In this document: positions 8,508-17,060 of the stretch, in pieces
How positions within the stretch are numbered: position 1 is the first letter of the stretch
Layout of the letters: every line of letters starts with the position of its first letter
Source of the DNA: Mitsuaria sp. PDC51
Lineage (GTDB): Bacteria > Pseudomonadota > Gammaproteobacteria > Burkholderiales > Burkholderiaceae_C
Assembly (NCBI RefSeq): GCF_900113225.1
Contig: NZ_FOZE01000001.1
Span: 1 to 64,000 of the forward strand
Length of the DNA: 64,000 nucleotides
Reading direction: 5' to 3'
The notes under the pieces: generated by a model
Told to the model about the DNA's origin: nothing
The model's input: the letters and a program-made list of their open reading frames with translations, nothing else
Databases searched by the model: none
Made by a program: the position numbers and the translations under genes

Positions 8508-8711
8508 GCGGTTTTTATCTGGCGTTGTCCCTCGGCGACGGGACGACGCCGCGCCGGGAGCCAGCGCCTCGGCGGCGGGGCGGCAGCGGTTACGCGCGCA
8601 GGCGCACACCTCCGGCACGCCGAGGGCCGAGGACCAGGCGGGACGGAAGGCGGAACGGAAGGGGCGAGGGACGTCGAAAGGATTGCCGGCGCGACGCCGC
8701 CGGGCGCGCGC

Positions 8712-9311
8712 TCAGCGCTTCTTCGGCTTCAGCGGCGCGATGCTCTGCTGCAGCTTGCGCCAGTCGTCGACGTCGGAGGTCGCCGGCGCGGCTGCCCGCG
8801 GTGCGGGCGCGGGCAGCGCATTTGGAGCGGGTGGGGTCAGCACCTCGCCCAGCAGGTCGAGCAGCCGGGTGCGGGCTCGCTGCGGATGGCGGCGGTAGTA
8901 GGTCAGCACCAGGCCGACGATGAAGCGCTCGTCATCGTCCTGCGGCAGGCTGGGGGAGTTGTCCGCCGCGGCCGGCCGGTGCGCGCTTGATAAAGCCCCG
9001 TTGCTCTGGGAGATACCGCTCGGGCCCGCGGCGGCGGTGTCCAGCGCCCCGTGTTCCTGGTCCATCCAGCCGTTGGGCTTGTGGCTGAGCTGCTCGAACT
9101 GGCGGGCCAGCCGCTCGCCGATCTGGCGCGAACGGCTCTTGATCTGGCTCCAGTAGCTGGGCTGGATCTGCAGGCGCTCGGCAAAGCGGCGCTCCAGGCC
9201 GCGCAGGGCGGCGGCATCGGGATGCTTGATCGTCGCGGCGACGAACTCGTCGAACAAGCGCATCGCGTTGTCCAGGCGGATCTGCGCGACATCGCGGGGG
9301 GCGGAACACAT
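8712..9311 (-). CDS. Predicted HTH DNA-binding protein
   Basis: A 199-aa protein. Residues ~15-85 read as the small HTH domain found in many Burkholderiales phage-repressor-like regulators: a helical start (MRLFDEFVAATIKHP), then RFAERLQIQPSYWSQIKSRS, RQIGERLARQFEQ and the closing GWMDQEH. The rest is a low-complexity linker and a short helical domain (ERFIVGLVLTYYRRHPQRAR) with a Pro/Ala-rich tail ending LKPKKR. No enzyme or ligand domain is apparent. ATG 9311 is the longest start and has no strong ribosome site; Met17 (ATG at 9263) is an alternative. Confidence 0.6.
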   Translation of the reverse strand: MCSAPRDVAQIRLDNAMRLFDEFVAATIKHPDAAALRGLERRFAERLQIQPSYWSQIKSRSRQIGERLARQFEQLSHKPNGWMDQEHGALDTAAAGPSGISQSNGALSSAHRPAAADNSPSLPQDDDERFIVGLVLTYYRRHPQRARTRLLDLLGEVLTPPAPNALPAPAPRAAAPATSDVDDWRKLQQSIAPLKPKKR

Positions 9312-9414
9312 CCCGCAATGATAAAGCTTCGTTCACAAACGCCTGGCCCGCCCCCTCCGGCCGGCCCCCGCGTCGCAGGGGGTGGCGCTCCGACGATCCC
9401 CGGCGGACGGGGGA

Positions 9415-11544
9415 CTACTCCTCGTCCTTCAGGTGGTAGCCGGCCGCCAACTGGGCCTGCGTGTTGGGGGGCACCGGCTCGTAATGGGACAGCACCATCG
9501 TGTAGCGCCCCTGCCCGCTGGTCATCGCATTGAGGCGGTTCTGGTAGGCGCTGAGCTCCGCCAGCGGCGCCAGTCCCTCGACGCCGATCTGCCCCGGCAC
9601 GCTGGCGCGGGTGCCCAGCACCTGGCCCCGCCGGGACGCCAGGTCACCGGTGATGTCGCCAGTGGCGTGTTCCGGGGCGCTGATCTCGACCTGCACGATC
9701 GGCTCCAGCACCACCGGGCGCGCCTCGCGCACCGCGGCGATCAGCGCCTTCTTGCCGGCGGTGATGAAGGCGATTTCCTTGGAGTCCACCGAATGGTGTT
9801 TCCCGTCGAAGACCGTCACGCGCAGGTCCACCACCGGGTAGCCGGCCACCACCCCCTGGGCGAGGGCCTGGCGCACCCCCTTCTCGACGGCCGGCATGAA
9901 CTGGCCGGGGATGGTGCCGCCCTTGACCTCGTCGCGGAACTCAAAGCCGGCGCCGCGCGCCAGCGGCTCGATGCGCAGCCAGACTTCGCCGAACTGGCCC
10001 GCGCCGCCGGTCTGCTTCTTGTGCCGGTAATGCCCCTCCGCCTTGGCCGAGATCGTTTCCCGGTAGGCGATCCGCGGCGGCTGGGTCTGGACGTCGAACT
10101 TGTAGATCTCCTTGAGCCGCTCCAGCAGCACGCGCAGATGGAGTTCCCCCAGCCCGTAGACCAGCGTCTCGCCGCCCTGCGCGCCCAGGCCGTCCTGGTC
10201 GCCGCCGCGTTCCAGGCGCAGGCAGGGGTCCTCCTCGACCAGGCGCGTCAGCACCTCCCACAGCCGCTGCTCGTCCCCATGGCGGCTGGGCCGGATCGCG
10301 ATGCCATGCACCGGCGTCGGCAGCGCCACCGGCGCCAGGTGCAGGTGCTCGTCCTCCGGCGCGTCGTGCAGCACCGCGTCGTAATGCAGCTCCTCGAGCT
10401 TGGCCAGCGCGCACAGGTCGCCGGGCAGCGCCTGCTCGATCTCCACATGCTCCTTGCCCTGGAGCATGAACAGATGCGCCACCCGCACCGCCTTGCGCGC
10501 ATGCCCGACGTAGAGCTGGGCGTTCCTGCGCAGCGTGCCCTGATGGACGCGCAGCATCGCCAGCTTGCCGAGGTAGGGGTCGGACTGGATCTTGAAGACG
10601 TGCGCCACCACGTGCCGGGCCGGATCCATGGTGATGACCAGCGGCTCGGCCTCCTCCCCCTCGCGGCGCAGGAACTGCGGCGGATTGGCCTCGTAGGGGT
10701 TGGGCAGCAGCTTCTCGATGACGTCGAGCAACTCCGCCACGCCGGCGCCCGTGCGAGCGGAGACGAAGCACACGGGGATCAGGTGGCCCTCGCGGAAGGC
10801 CTGCTCCAGCGGCGCGTGGAGCTCTGTCGCCGGCACGTCGCCGTCATTGAGGTAGCGGTCGACGAAGTCCGGATCGACCTCCACCACCTGCTCCACCAGC
10901 GCCCGGTGGGCGGCCTCGACGGAGCCGAAGTCGCTGTCGCCGCTGCAGCCGAAGAAGCAGTCCTGGACGCGCGTGCCGCCCGCGGCCGGCAGGTTCAGCG
11001 GCAGGCATTCGCGCCCGAAGGCCTCCTGCAACTGGCCCAGCAGCGCCTGCGCGTCGACGCCGGGCGCGTCGATCCTGTTGACGACGATGAGCCGCGTGAG
11101 CCCGCGGCCGGCGGCGGCCTCCATCATCCGCTTGACCATCAGCTCCAGGCCGTTCTGGGCGTTGACGACGATCGCCACCGACTCGACCGCCTCCAGCGCG
11201 GGCAGCGCCTGGCCGATGAAGTCGGGCGCGCCCGGGGTGTCGAGCAGGTGGACGCGCAGGCCGTTGTGCAGCAGGTGCATCTGGGCCGCCTGCAGCGAGT
11301 GCTGCATCCGTTTCTCCAGCGGGTCGTGGTCGCTGACGGTGCTGCCTTTCTCGATGCTGCCGGCGCTCTTGATCGCGCCGGCCTTCAGCAGCAGGGCCTC
11401 GGCCAGCGAGGTCTTGCCGGCGCCGGCCGGGCCGGCCAGCGCCAGGGTGCGGATCGCCGCGATGCCGGGATGCTGGGGCACCGCGGCGCTGCCTGGGCTG
11501 CCGGCGGGGGCGCCTTCCAAGTCAGGGGTGGGACTGGGGCACAT
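9415..11544 (-). CDS. fusA2: Elongation factor G paralogue (EF-G-like GTPase)
   Basis: A 709-aa protein with the five-domain layout of EF-G. It has an N-terminal GTPase domain (~25-280) with a P-loop GPAGAGKTS, a switch-II motif DTPGAPDF in place of the usual DTPGHVDF (the catalytic His is Ala), and NRID in place of NKxD. Domain II and the elongation-factor C-terminal domains follow (YRETISAKAEG, KQTGGAGQFG, KKALIAAVREARPVVLEPI). These differences place it among EF-G-like paralogues rather than the main translocase. Its role is unknown; ribosome-associated or ribosome-recycling functions are possible. ATG 11544 follows GAGAGGAGCG; any longer reading adds low-complexity repeat sequence. Confidence 0.88.
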   Translation of the reverse strand: MCPSPTPDLEGAPAGSPGSAAVPQHPGIAAIRTLALAGPAGAGKTSLAEALLLKAGAIKSAGSIEKGSTVSDHDPLEKRMQHSLQAAQMHLLHNGLRVHLLDTPGAPDFIGQALPALEAVESVAIVVNAQNGLELMVKRMMEAAAGRGLTRLIVVNRIDAPGVDAQALLGQLQEAFGRECLPLNLPAAGGTRVQDCFFGCSGDSDFGSVEAAHRALVEQVVEVDPDFVDRYLNDGDVPATELHAPLEQAFREGHLIPVCFVSARTGAGVAELLDVIEKLLPNPYEANPPQFLRREGEEAEPLVITMDPARHVVAHVFKIQSDPYLGKLAMLRVHQGTLRRNAQLYVGHARKAVRVAHLFMLQGKEHVEIEQALPGDLCALAKLEELHYDAVLHDAPEDEHLHLAPVALPTPVHGIAIRPSRHGDEQRLWEVLTRLVEEDPCLRLERGGDQDGLGAQGGETLVYGLGELHLRVLLERLKEIYKFDVQTQPPRIAYRETISAKAEGHYRHKKQTGGAGQFGEVWLRIEPLARGAGFEFRDEVKGGTIPGQFMPAVEKGVRQALAQGVVAGYPVVDLRVTVFDGKHHSVDSKEIAFITAGKKALIAAVREARPVVLEPIVQVEISAPEHATGDITGDLASRRGQVLGTRASVPGQIGVEGLAPLAELSAYQNRLNAMTSGQGRYTMVLSHYEPVPPNTQAQLAAGYHLKDEE

Positions 11545-11693
11545 GGCTCGCTCCTCTCGGGAAGAGTTGGACGTGGGTCTGGAGCCGGATTGCGGCCAGC
11601 GTAGAGGAAGCGCCGGGCCCGCACAAGGCCAGGGCCATCCGGGCCTCGGGGCGCAGGACGCGGCGGGAGCACGCCGATTGCCCCGCGCGCAGG

Positions 11694-11723
11694 TCGACAT
11701 CGACATCGACATCGACATCGACG
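11694..11723. repeat. Hexanucleotide tandem repeat (TCGACA)n in the 11545-11846 intergenic stretch
   Basis: Four exact copies of TCGACA and a fifth TCGACG lie between the divergent EF-G-like and sugar dehydrogenase genes. A six-base unit cannot shift a reading frame but can alter promoter spacing. The remaining ~300 bases of this intergenic region show no other convincing gene; promoters for both divergent genes should lie here. Confidence 0.7.
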
Positions 11724-11846
11724 ACGGCGGGGCCGATGCGCGCGCCCGGTCGCACCGACGCGCGGGACGCCTAGACTCCCGGACTTCACGGCATCGTGAC
11801 GCGGCCGCCGGGGCCGCGGCCTTTCACCCGGATCAGGAGAGCGGAC

Positions 11847-13016
11847 ATGAGCGTGGCGGAATGGATGTCGACCTTGGCCGTCGCCGCGGCGGCGGTGGCC
11901 TGCGGCGGTGGCGGCAGCGGCGGTGAAGACACCGCCGTGCCGTCGCAGCCCGGCGGCGGTGCCGCGGCGCCGACGCTGCAGACGCTCAACAGCGGGCTGG
12001 ACCGCCCCTGGGGCCTGGCGCAACTGCCGGACGGCCGGCTGCTGGTGACGCAGAAGGGCGGCGCGATCGTGCGGCTGTCCGCGGCCGGCCGGACGGAGGC
12101 CACGCTCTCCGGCGTGCCCCCGGTGCTGGACAGCGGCCAGGGCGGCCTGCTGGGCATCGCGATCGATCCGGACTTCGGGACCGCCGGCAGCAACTGGGTC
12201 TACTTCGCCTACGCGGAGGCCGGCAGCGGCAGCGAAGCCGGCAAGGCCGGCACGACCGTGGCGCGGGGCCGGCTCGAGGGCGACGCGTTGACCGGCGTGC
12301 AGGTGATCTTCCGGCAGTCGCCGAAGGTCGACGGCAGCGGGCATTACGGCTCGCGCCTGGTCTTCGCGCGCGACAAGACGCTCTACATCACCACCGGCGA
12401 GCGCATGAAGGGCAGCCCGTCGCAGGACCTGCAGCAGACGCTGGGCAAGGTGATCCGCGTGAACCGCGATGGCGGCATCCCGTCGGACAACCCGAGCTTC
12501 GCCGGCGGCGCGCGGCCCGGCATCTGGAGCTACGGCCATCGCAACATCCAGGGCGCGGTGCTGCATCCGCAGACCGGCGAGCTGTGGATCACCGAGCACG
12601 GCCCGCAGGGCGGCGACGAGCTCAACATCGCGCGCGCCGGCAAGAACTACGGCTGGCCGGTCAAGAGCTACGGCTGCCCGTACGGCTCGCCGGTGGGCGA
12701 TGCCTGCCGCATCGGCGGCGGCACGCACGCCCCCACCTACGTCGAACCGCTGACGACCTGGACGCCGATCTCGGTCGCGCCGGCCGGCCTGGTGTTCTAC
12801 ACCGGCAGCATGTTCCCGGAATGGCGCGGGCAGCTGATCTCGGGATCGCTGGCGGGTACGGCGCTGTGGCGCATCGCGATCAACGGCGAGACCGTGACGG
12901 CCAAGGAAAAGATGTTCGGCGACCTGGGCGAGCGCTTCCGCGACCTGATCCAGGCGAGCGACGGCGCGCTGCTCATCGTCACCGACGGCGGCAAGCTGAT
13001 GCGGCTGTCGCGCTGA
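11847..13016 (+). CDS. PQQ-dependent sugar dehydrogenase-like lipoprotein
   Basis: A 389-aa member of the glucose/sorbosone dehydrogenase beta-propeller family (soluble aldose sugar dehydrogenase, YliI-like). The N-terminus looks like a lipoprotein signal with a lipobox ending AVAC (Cys20), then a Gly-rich linker. Family segments are GLDRPWGLAQLPDGRLLVT, GGLLGIAIDPDF, GSRLVFARDKTLYITTGER, IWSYGHRNIQGAVLHP, WITEHGPQGGDELN and YGWPVKSYG. These include the Arg/His residues that contact PQQ and sugar in the family. It would oxidise aldoses in the periplasm. ATG 11847 follows AGGAGA. No pqq synthesis genes are in the window. Confidence 0.88.
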   Translation: MSVAEWMSTLAVAAAAVACGGGGSGGEDTAVPSQPGGGAAAPTLQTLNSGLDRPWGLAQLPDGRLLVTQKGGAIVRLSAAGRTEATLSGVPPVLDSGQGGLLGIAIDPDFGTAGSNWVYFAYAEAGSGSEAGKAGTTVARGRLEGDALTGVQVIFRQSPKVDGSGHYGSRLVFARDKTLYITTGERMKGSPSQDLQQTLGKVIRVNRDGGIPSDNPSFAGGARPGIWSYGHRNIQGAVLHPQTGELWITEHGPQGGDELNIARAGKNYGWPVKSYGCPYGSPVGDACRIGGGTHAPTYVEPLTTWTPISVAPAGLVFYTGSMFPEWRGQLISGSLAGTALWRIAINGETVTAKEKMFGDLGERFRDLIQASDGALLIVTDGGKLMRLSR

Positions 13017-13019
13017 CCG

Positions 13020-13038
13020 CTGACGCGCATCGCGTCAG
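13020..13038. terminator. Hairpin between convergent gene ends
   Basis: The perfect 8-bp stem CTGACGCG / CGCGTCAG with a 3-base loop lies just after the sugar dehydrogenase stop and includes the stop codon of the convergent acetyltransferase. It could act in both directions, but there is no T-run, so intrinsic termination is uncertain. Confidence 0.45.
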
Positions 13039-13544
13039 GGCAGGCGCTTCCAGTAGAGCGCGGTGCCGCGCAGCTCGCCCTGCGGGCTGGTGGCGAAGTC
13101 CGGGATCTCGCCGGCACGCTGGAAGCCCTGCGCGCGATAGAAGGTCTCGGCCGGCGAGTCGACCTCGGTGTCGAGCACCAGCAGCCGCAGACCCTCGTCC
13201 CGCGCGACGCGCTCCAGCGCGGCCATCAACTGCGCCGCCACGCCCCGCCGGCGTGCGTCGCGATGCACCATCAGCTTCTGCACCTCGGCGCGATGGCGCC
13301 CGTTGGGCTTGCCGCAGATCGACAGCTGCACCGTGCCGAGCGCCCGGTCGCCATCGCGGCAGACCCACAGGCGGTGCCGCGGGCCGAGCTGGTCGAAGAC
13401 GCCCTCCCAGTACTCGCGCATCTGCGCCTCGTCGATGTCCTCGAGGAAACCGAGCGAGCCGCCGCCGTCGATGACGTCGAAGAACAGCTCGCCGAGCGCG
13501 GGCATCCAGTCGCGGTCGGTGCCGCGGAGGTAGATCAGTTCCAT
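13035..13544 (-). CDS. GNAT-family N-acetyltransferase
   Basis: A 169-aa acetyl-CoA-dependent acyltransferase. The acetyl-CoA binding motif A reads VQKLMVHRDARRRGVAAQLM (~96-115), with the family R/QxxGxG/A pattern as RRRGVA. Motif B is near RLLVLDTEVDSPAETFYRAQGF. It is a clear paralogue of the gene at 15004 (same LPAL...LGFL...YW.GVF...LW start and YKRLP/YWKRLP ending). ATG 13544 is preceded by AGGAA and overlaps the end of the next acetyltransferase gene by 10 bases. The acceptor is unknown. Confidence 0.85.
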   Translation of the reverse strand: MELIYLRGTDRDWMPALGELFFDVIDGGGSLGFLEDIDEAQMREYWEGVFDQLGPRHRLWVCRDGDRALGTVQLSICGKPNGRHRAEVQKLMVHRDARRRGVAAQLMAALERVARDEGLRLLVLDTEVDSPAETFYRAQGFQRAGEIPDFATSPQGELRGTALYWKRLP

Positions 13545-14095
13545 GGGGATTCCTGGTGGAGCGGGGAGGAGGCGGTCGCCGCGGCGACGCGCAGGGGCTT
13601 GCCCAGGCACACCGCGTCGGGGCGATCGACGTAGGCGCCATAGCGGGGGATCTCGGAATAGCCATGGCGCCGGTAGAAGCGCAGCGCGCGTTCGTTGACG
13701 CGGCGCGTCTCCAGCCACAGCGCGCGGTAGCCCATGGCGATCGCCTCGCGCTCCAGCGCCGCCAGCAGCGCGGCGCCGACGCCGCGCGTGCCGTCGCGCG
13801 CGAACATCCGCTTGAGTTCCGCCACCGGCGCTTCGCCGGCCTGCGCGAGCGGCCGGACCGCGCCGCAGCCAAGCAGCGCGCCGCCGTCGCCGCGAGCCAC
13901 CAGGAACACCGAGCGCCCCTTGGGCATCGAGGCGGCCTCGAAGCGGCTCGCGCCGGAATCACCGCTGAGCGATGCCAACCGTTGGTTGAGCTGGTGCATC
14001 AGCAGTGCCGCGTCGGGGTGGTCGACCGACACGGCCTCCAGGGTAATGGCGATGCAAGGTGCGGCGGGTTGGCCAATCGCAGGTGTTTGTGGCAT
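13535..14095 (-). CDS. GNAT-family N-acetyltransferase
   Basis: A 186-aa acetyltransferase with motif A in VAELKRMFARDGTRGVGAALLAALE (~90-114, the RGVGAA pyrophosphate loop) and motif B in ALWLETRRVNERALRFYRRHGYSEIPRYG, which resembles small-molecule acetyltransferases of the PhnO/YncA kind. It overlaps the downstream acetyltransferase by 10 bases, so the two are probably one operon. It is divergent from the TetR gene at 14136, whose operator-like repeats lie in the shared promoter region. The substrate is unknown. Confidence 0.85.
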   Translation of the reverse strand: MPQTPAIGQPAAPCIAITLEAVSVDHPDAALLMHQLNQRLASLSGDSGASRFEAASMPKGRSVFLVARGDGGALLGCGAVRPLAQAGEAPVAELKRMFARDGTRGVGAALLAALEREAIAMGYRALWLETRRVNERALRFYRRHGYSEIPRYGAYVDRPDAVCLGKPLRVAAATASSPLHQESPWN

Positions 14096-14112
14096 TGTTC
14101 AGGCTTCGTTTG

Positions 14113-14142
14113 AACCAATGATCAAATCCTAACCAATGGTCA
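14113..14142. promoter_or_regulatory. Direct-repeat operator candidate between acetyltransferase and TetR genes
   Basis: Two copies of AACCAATGRTCA occur at 14113-14124 and 14131-14142, 18 bases apart, in an AT-rich island between divergent genes. The second copy contains the ATG proposed as the TetR start, so a bound repressor would cover the beginning of its own gene, or the true start is further downstream. It is a candidate TetR-family binding site. Confidence 0.45.
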
Positions 14143-14957
14143 GTAAATCGACAAGCGGCGGTCGAGCGCCCCTGCCGGATCCGCGCCCGAGCGGTCCGAA
14201 GGGCCTGCACCCCACCGCGGGCGTCGTGCAGGCCGGCCCGGCGGGCGCGGCCGACGCGCGTCCGGCCGCCAAGCCGCAACCGCGCATGCGGCAGAAGGTG
14301 GCCAAGCCGGAAGGGCCGCTCAAGCGACAGGCGCAGCGCAAGGCGATGAGCGATGCAGGCGCCGAGGGCGCGAACGCGCTGGCGCCGTCAGACGAGGCGG
14401 GGCTGCCGCCGACAGCGTCGCAGCAGCGTCGCGCGGCGCACAAGCAGGCGCTGGAAGCCGGCATCCTGGCCGCCGCGCGGGAGCTGTTCGCCGAGCGCGG
14501 CGCCGAGGCGCTGACGCTGCGCGAGGTGGGCGCGGCGGTCGGGTACTCGCACGCGACGCTCTACAGCTTCTTCCACGACAAGGGCGAGCTGCTCGCGCGG
14601 CTCGCGCAGGACAGCCTGCAGGCGGTGCTGACGCGGTTGCAGGGCGCGGTCGACGGCGCGGCGCCCGGCGGCGAGGCGGCCGCGGTGGCGCGGGCCTTCG
14701 TCTCCTGGGGCCTGCAGCATCCGCACGACTACCGGCTGCTGATGCTCGACACGCCGGTCGCGTTGCGCGAGGCGCTGATCACGGGCCTGGACGCGTTGAT
14801 CGCGCCGGCCGCCTTGCCCGCCGCGCGCGCCGCCGCGCTGTGGTCGGGCCTGCACGGGCTGGTGATGCTGGAGCAGGACGGGCTGGCGCTCGGCGGCGCG
14901 GTCTCGCGGGCGAAGCGGGTGGAGGCGCTGCTGGCCGGGCTGGTCGGCGCCGGGTGA
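14136..14957 (+). CDS. TetR-family transcriptional regulator
   Basis: The TetR HTH is clear at about residues 103-150 in the longest reading: ILAAARELFAERGAEALTLREVGAAVGYSHATLYSFFHDKGELLARL. A C-terminal helical ligand domain follows (HPHDYRLLMLDTP). The first ~95 residues are low complexity and may not be translated; the ATG at 14346 (MSDAGAEG) would give a ~203-aa protein of usual TetR size. It is divergent from the two overlapping acetyltransferase genes, so it probably represses them. The ligand is unknown. Confidence 0.82.
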   Translation: MVSKSTSGGRAPLPDPRPSGPKGLHPTAGVVQAGPAGAADARPAAKPQPRMRQKVAKPEGPLKRQAQRKAMSDAGAEGANALAPSDEAGLPPTASQQRRAAHKQALEAGILAAARELFAERGAEALTLREVGAAVGYSHATLYSFFHDKGELLARLAQDSLQAVLTRLQGAVDGAAPGGEAAAVARAFVSWGLQHPHDYRLLMLDTPVALREALITGLDALIAPAALPAARAAALWSGLHGLVMLEQDGLALGGAVSRAKRVEALLAGLVGAG

Positions 14958-15003
14958 GGCGCGCCGACCGTCGTCCAGGCGCGGGCTCGGACCGGGCGCG
15001 GGC

Positions 15004-15636
15004 TCAGACCAGGTGCGGCAGGCGCTTGTAGTACAGCACCGCGGTCTGCAGCTGGCCTTCGGCGCCATGGCAGTGGTCCGGGATCTGGCCGGCACGTTGC
15101 CAGCCGAGGTGCGCGAAGACCGCCTCGGCCTGCGAATCGGCGCAGGTCTCGAGCTGCAGCAGGAAGCGCCCCTGCGTCGCCGCCGCGCATTCCAGCCGCG
15201 ACATCAACTGACCCGCCACGCCGCGGCTGCGTTCCTCGCTATGCACCATCAGCCGCTGGACCTCCCCGCGGTGGTGCGCGTTCGCCAGCGGGCACAGCGA
15301 GAGCTGGACCGCGCCCAGCAGCCGGCCGGGACCTTCGGACTCGCAGGCGATCCACAGCATGTGGTGCTGGCCCAGTCGCGCGAAGACGCCATGCCAGTAG
15401 TCCAGCGCCTGGTAGCGCGACAGCGGCGCCAGGAAACCCAGCGTCGCGCCGAGATGGACGTTGTCGATCAGCAGGTGGGTCAGCGCGGGCAGCCATTGCA
15501 GGTCGCGGGACGACAGCTTGAGGATCTCGATCGGCGCCCGCTCCAGTCGTGGCAAGGCGGCGGTATCGCTGGCCTGTGGATGGAGGGCGCGCGCGGCTCG
15601 GGGGTGAACGGCCGTGGGGCTGAGGGCGACGTGCAT
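15004..15636 (-). CDS. GNAT-family N-acetyltransferase (paralogue of the 13035 gene)
   Basis: A 210-aa acetyltransferase. After a ~45-residue variable N-terminus, the domain starts IEILKLSSRDLQWLPALTHL and closely follows the gene at 13035 (LGFLAPLSRYQALDYWHGVF, VQRLMVHSEERSRGVAGQLM, HLGWQRAGQIPDHCHG). The acetyl-CoA loop is SRGVAGQLM. The two are therefore duplicates only ~1.5 kb apart, separated by the TetR gene. ATG 15636 has a TGGAGTT ribosome site; longer readings run into the next gene. A short direct repeat (GGCGCGGGCTC) lies between TetR and this gene's stop. Confidence 0.85.
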   Translation of the reverse strand: MHVALSPTAVHPRAARALHPQASDTAALPRLERAPIEILKLSSRDLQWLPALTHLLIDNVHLGATLGFLAPLSRYQALDYWHGVFARLGQHHMLWIACESEGPGRLLGAVQLSLCPLANAHHRGEVQRLMVHSEERSRGVAGQLMSRLECAAATQGRFLLQLETCADSQAEAVFAHLGWQRAGQIPDHCHGAEGQLQTAVLYYKRLPHLV

Positions 15637-15787
15637 GGGCGGGAACTCCAGGTGGGACTGCGGCTGCCCGACCGATCTCGTGAATCGCGGCCAGGACCTG
15701 GAAAACCCTGACGCAAACGTCATGCCAGCTCGGCGCGAGGCCGCATCGCGCGGGCGATTGCCGCGCGGTGACGGCTCAGGCTCCGGC

Positions 15788-16969
15788 TCAGGCGGGCACC
15801 GCCACGCTGAGTTCCGCCTCGAGCCCCGGCTCGGCGCACAGGCGGCCCTTGCCCTGGCGCTTGGCGGCATACAGCGCGGCCTCGGCGCGGTGCAGCAGGT
15901 CCTCGATGTTGCGGTCGCCGTTGCGCAGCTTGGCCCAGCCGGCCGAATAACCGAGCGTGAAACCGAGCTCGCGCGGCGCCAACTCCAGCAGCGCCTCGCG
16001 GACGCGGCGGTCGAGCGCCGGTGGCCCGACCAGGTCCGAGCGCGCCATCATCACCGCGAAGCGCTGGCCATCGATGCGCGCGATGACGTCGCCCAGGCGC
16101 TTCTGCTCGTCCAGGCAGCGGGCAAACAGCGCGATCGCCTGGTCGCCCTTGAGCTCGCCGTGGGTGGCGTTGATCGCCTTGCAGCCGTCCAGGTCCATGA
16201 CCAGCAGCATCAGCGGCTCGCTGTAGCGACGCGCCATCGAGATCATGTCCACCGAGCGTTGCTGGAACGCACGCCGGTTGGCCAGCCCGGTGGCGGCGTC
16301 GACCTGGGAGAGGCGGCGCAGCTCGACCTCGCTCTCGCCGCGCCAGGCCACCAGGATCGCGATCGCGGCGGCCAGCACGCAGACGTTGGCCACGACGGCG
16401 AAGGCCATGTTGAGCGGATGCGGCGCGTCGAAGCGCGGCAGGTTGCCGGTGTCGAAGCCGGCCAGGTAGGCGCGGGCCAGGTTGAGCAGCGCCAGCAGGC
16501 CCAGGCTGACGGTGAACAGCAGGCGCCAGCGCAGGTGGCCGACGGGGCCGCGCTTGACCGGCTGCATCAGGCTGACGCAGAACGCCAGCATCTGCAGGCC
16601 GATGCAGCCGTTGGACCAGGCCAGGCGCAGCGCGTAGTTGTCCCAGCCGGCGCCGTAGCCGACCATGACCAGCACCGGCATGCCGTACTGGAAGAAGCGG
16701 CCGAGCCGCCCGGGCAGCCAGCGGTCGGCGGCCATCCACAGCAGCGTCACGCTGGCGCTGAGCAGGCCCAGCGCCACGGTCGCGGCCAGGCGCGAGCCTT
16801 CGGGCGGCAGCAGCAGCAGGGCCCAGCCGGCGGCCTGGGCAGCGGCGCCGAGTTGCGCGCGGCGGGCGGCGATGCTGTCGCACCAGCCCAGCAGCAAGGG
16901 CAGCAGCAGCGCCAGCGCCAGGGACTGGATCAGCATCAGGCTGAACAGCGTCGGGACGTCGAAACGCAT
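15788..16969 (-). CDS. Membrane GGDEF-domain protein with degenerate active site
   Basis: A 393-aa protein. About seven hydrophobic segments occupy roughly residues 8-215, then a GGDEF-fold domain (~225-385) begins at LSQVDAATGLANRRAFQQRS. The signature that should read GG[DE]EF is DGQRF (in ARIDGQRFAVMM). The metal-binding MDLDG is present but the downstream FKxxND is CKAINATHG. It is therefore unlikely to make c-di-GMP; it may bind a nucleotide or act as a membrane sensor partner. ATG 16969 starts directly at the first membrane segment. A second, intact GGDEF protein lies at 25644. Confidence 0.82.
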   Translation of the reverse strand: MRFDVPTLFSLMLIQSLALALLLPLLLGWCDSIAARRAQLGAAAQAAGWALLLLPPEGSRLAATVALGLLSASVTLLWMAADRWLPGRLGRFFQYGMPVLVMVGYGAGWDNYALRLAWSNGCIGLQMLAFCVSLMQPVKRGPVGHLRWRLLFTVSLGLLALLNLARAYLAGFDTGNLPRFDAPHPLNMAFAVVANVCVLAAAIAILVAWRGESEVELRRLSQVDAATGLANRRAFQQRSVDMISMARRYSEPLMLLVMDLDGCKAINATHGELKGDQAIALFARCLDEQKRLGDVIARIDGQRFAVMMARSDLVGPPALDRRVREALLELAPRELGFTLGYSAGWAKLRNGDRNIEDLLHRAEAALYAAKRQGKGRLCAEPGLEAELSVAVPA

Positions 16970-17060
16970 ACGCGCGGCACCCGCCGGCGAGGCGGGCGTG
17001 AGCTGGTCATGACCGGCGATTGTGGCCCCGATGCGGCCGCGCACGTAAAGTCGCGGCCCC

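Noticed and set aside
11545-11718. N-terminal extension of the EF-G-like protein starting MSMSMSMS
   Set aside because: It is encoded by the hexanucleotide repeat and low-complexity DNA; the ribosome site before 11544 and homology both start at 11544.
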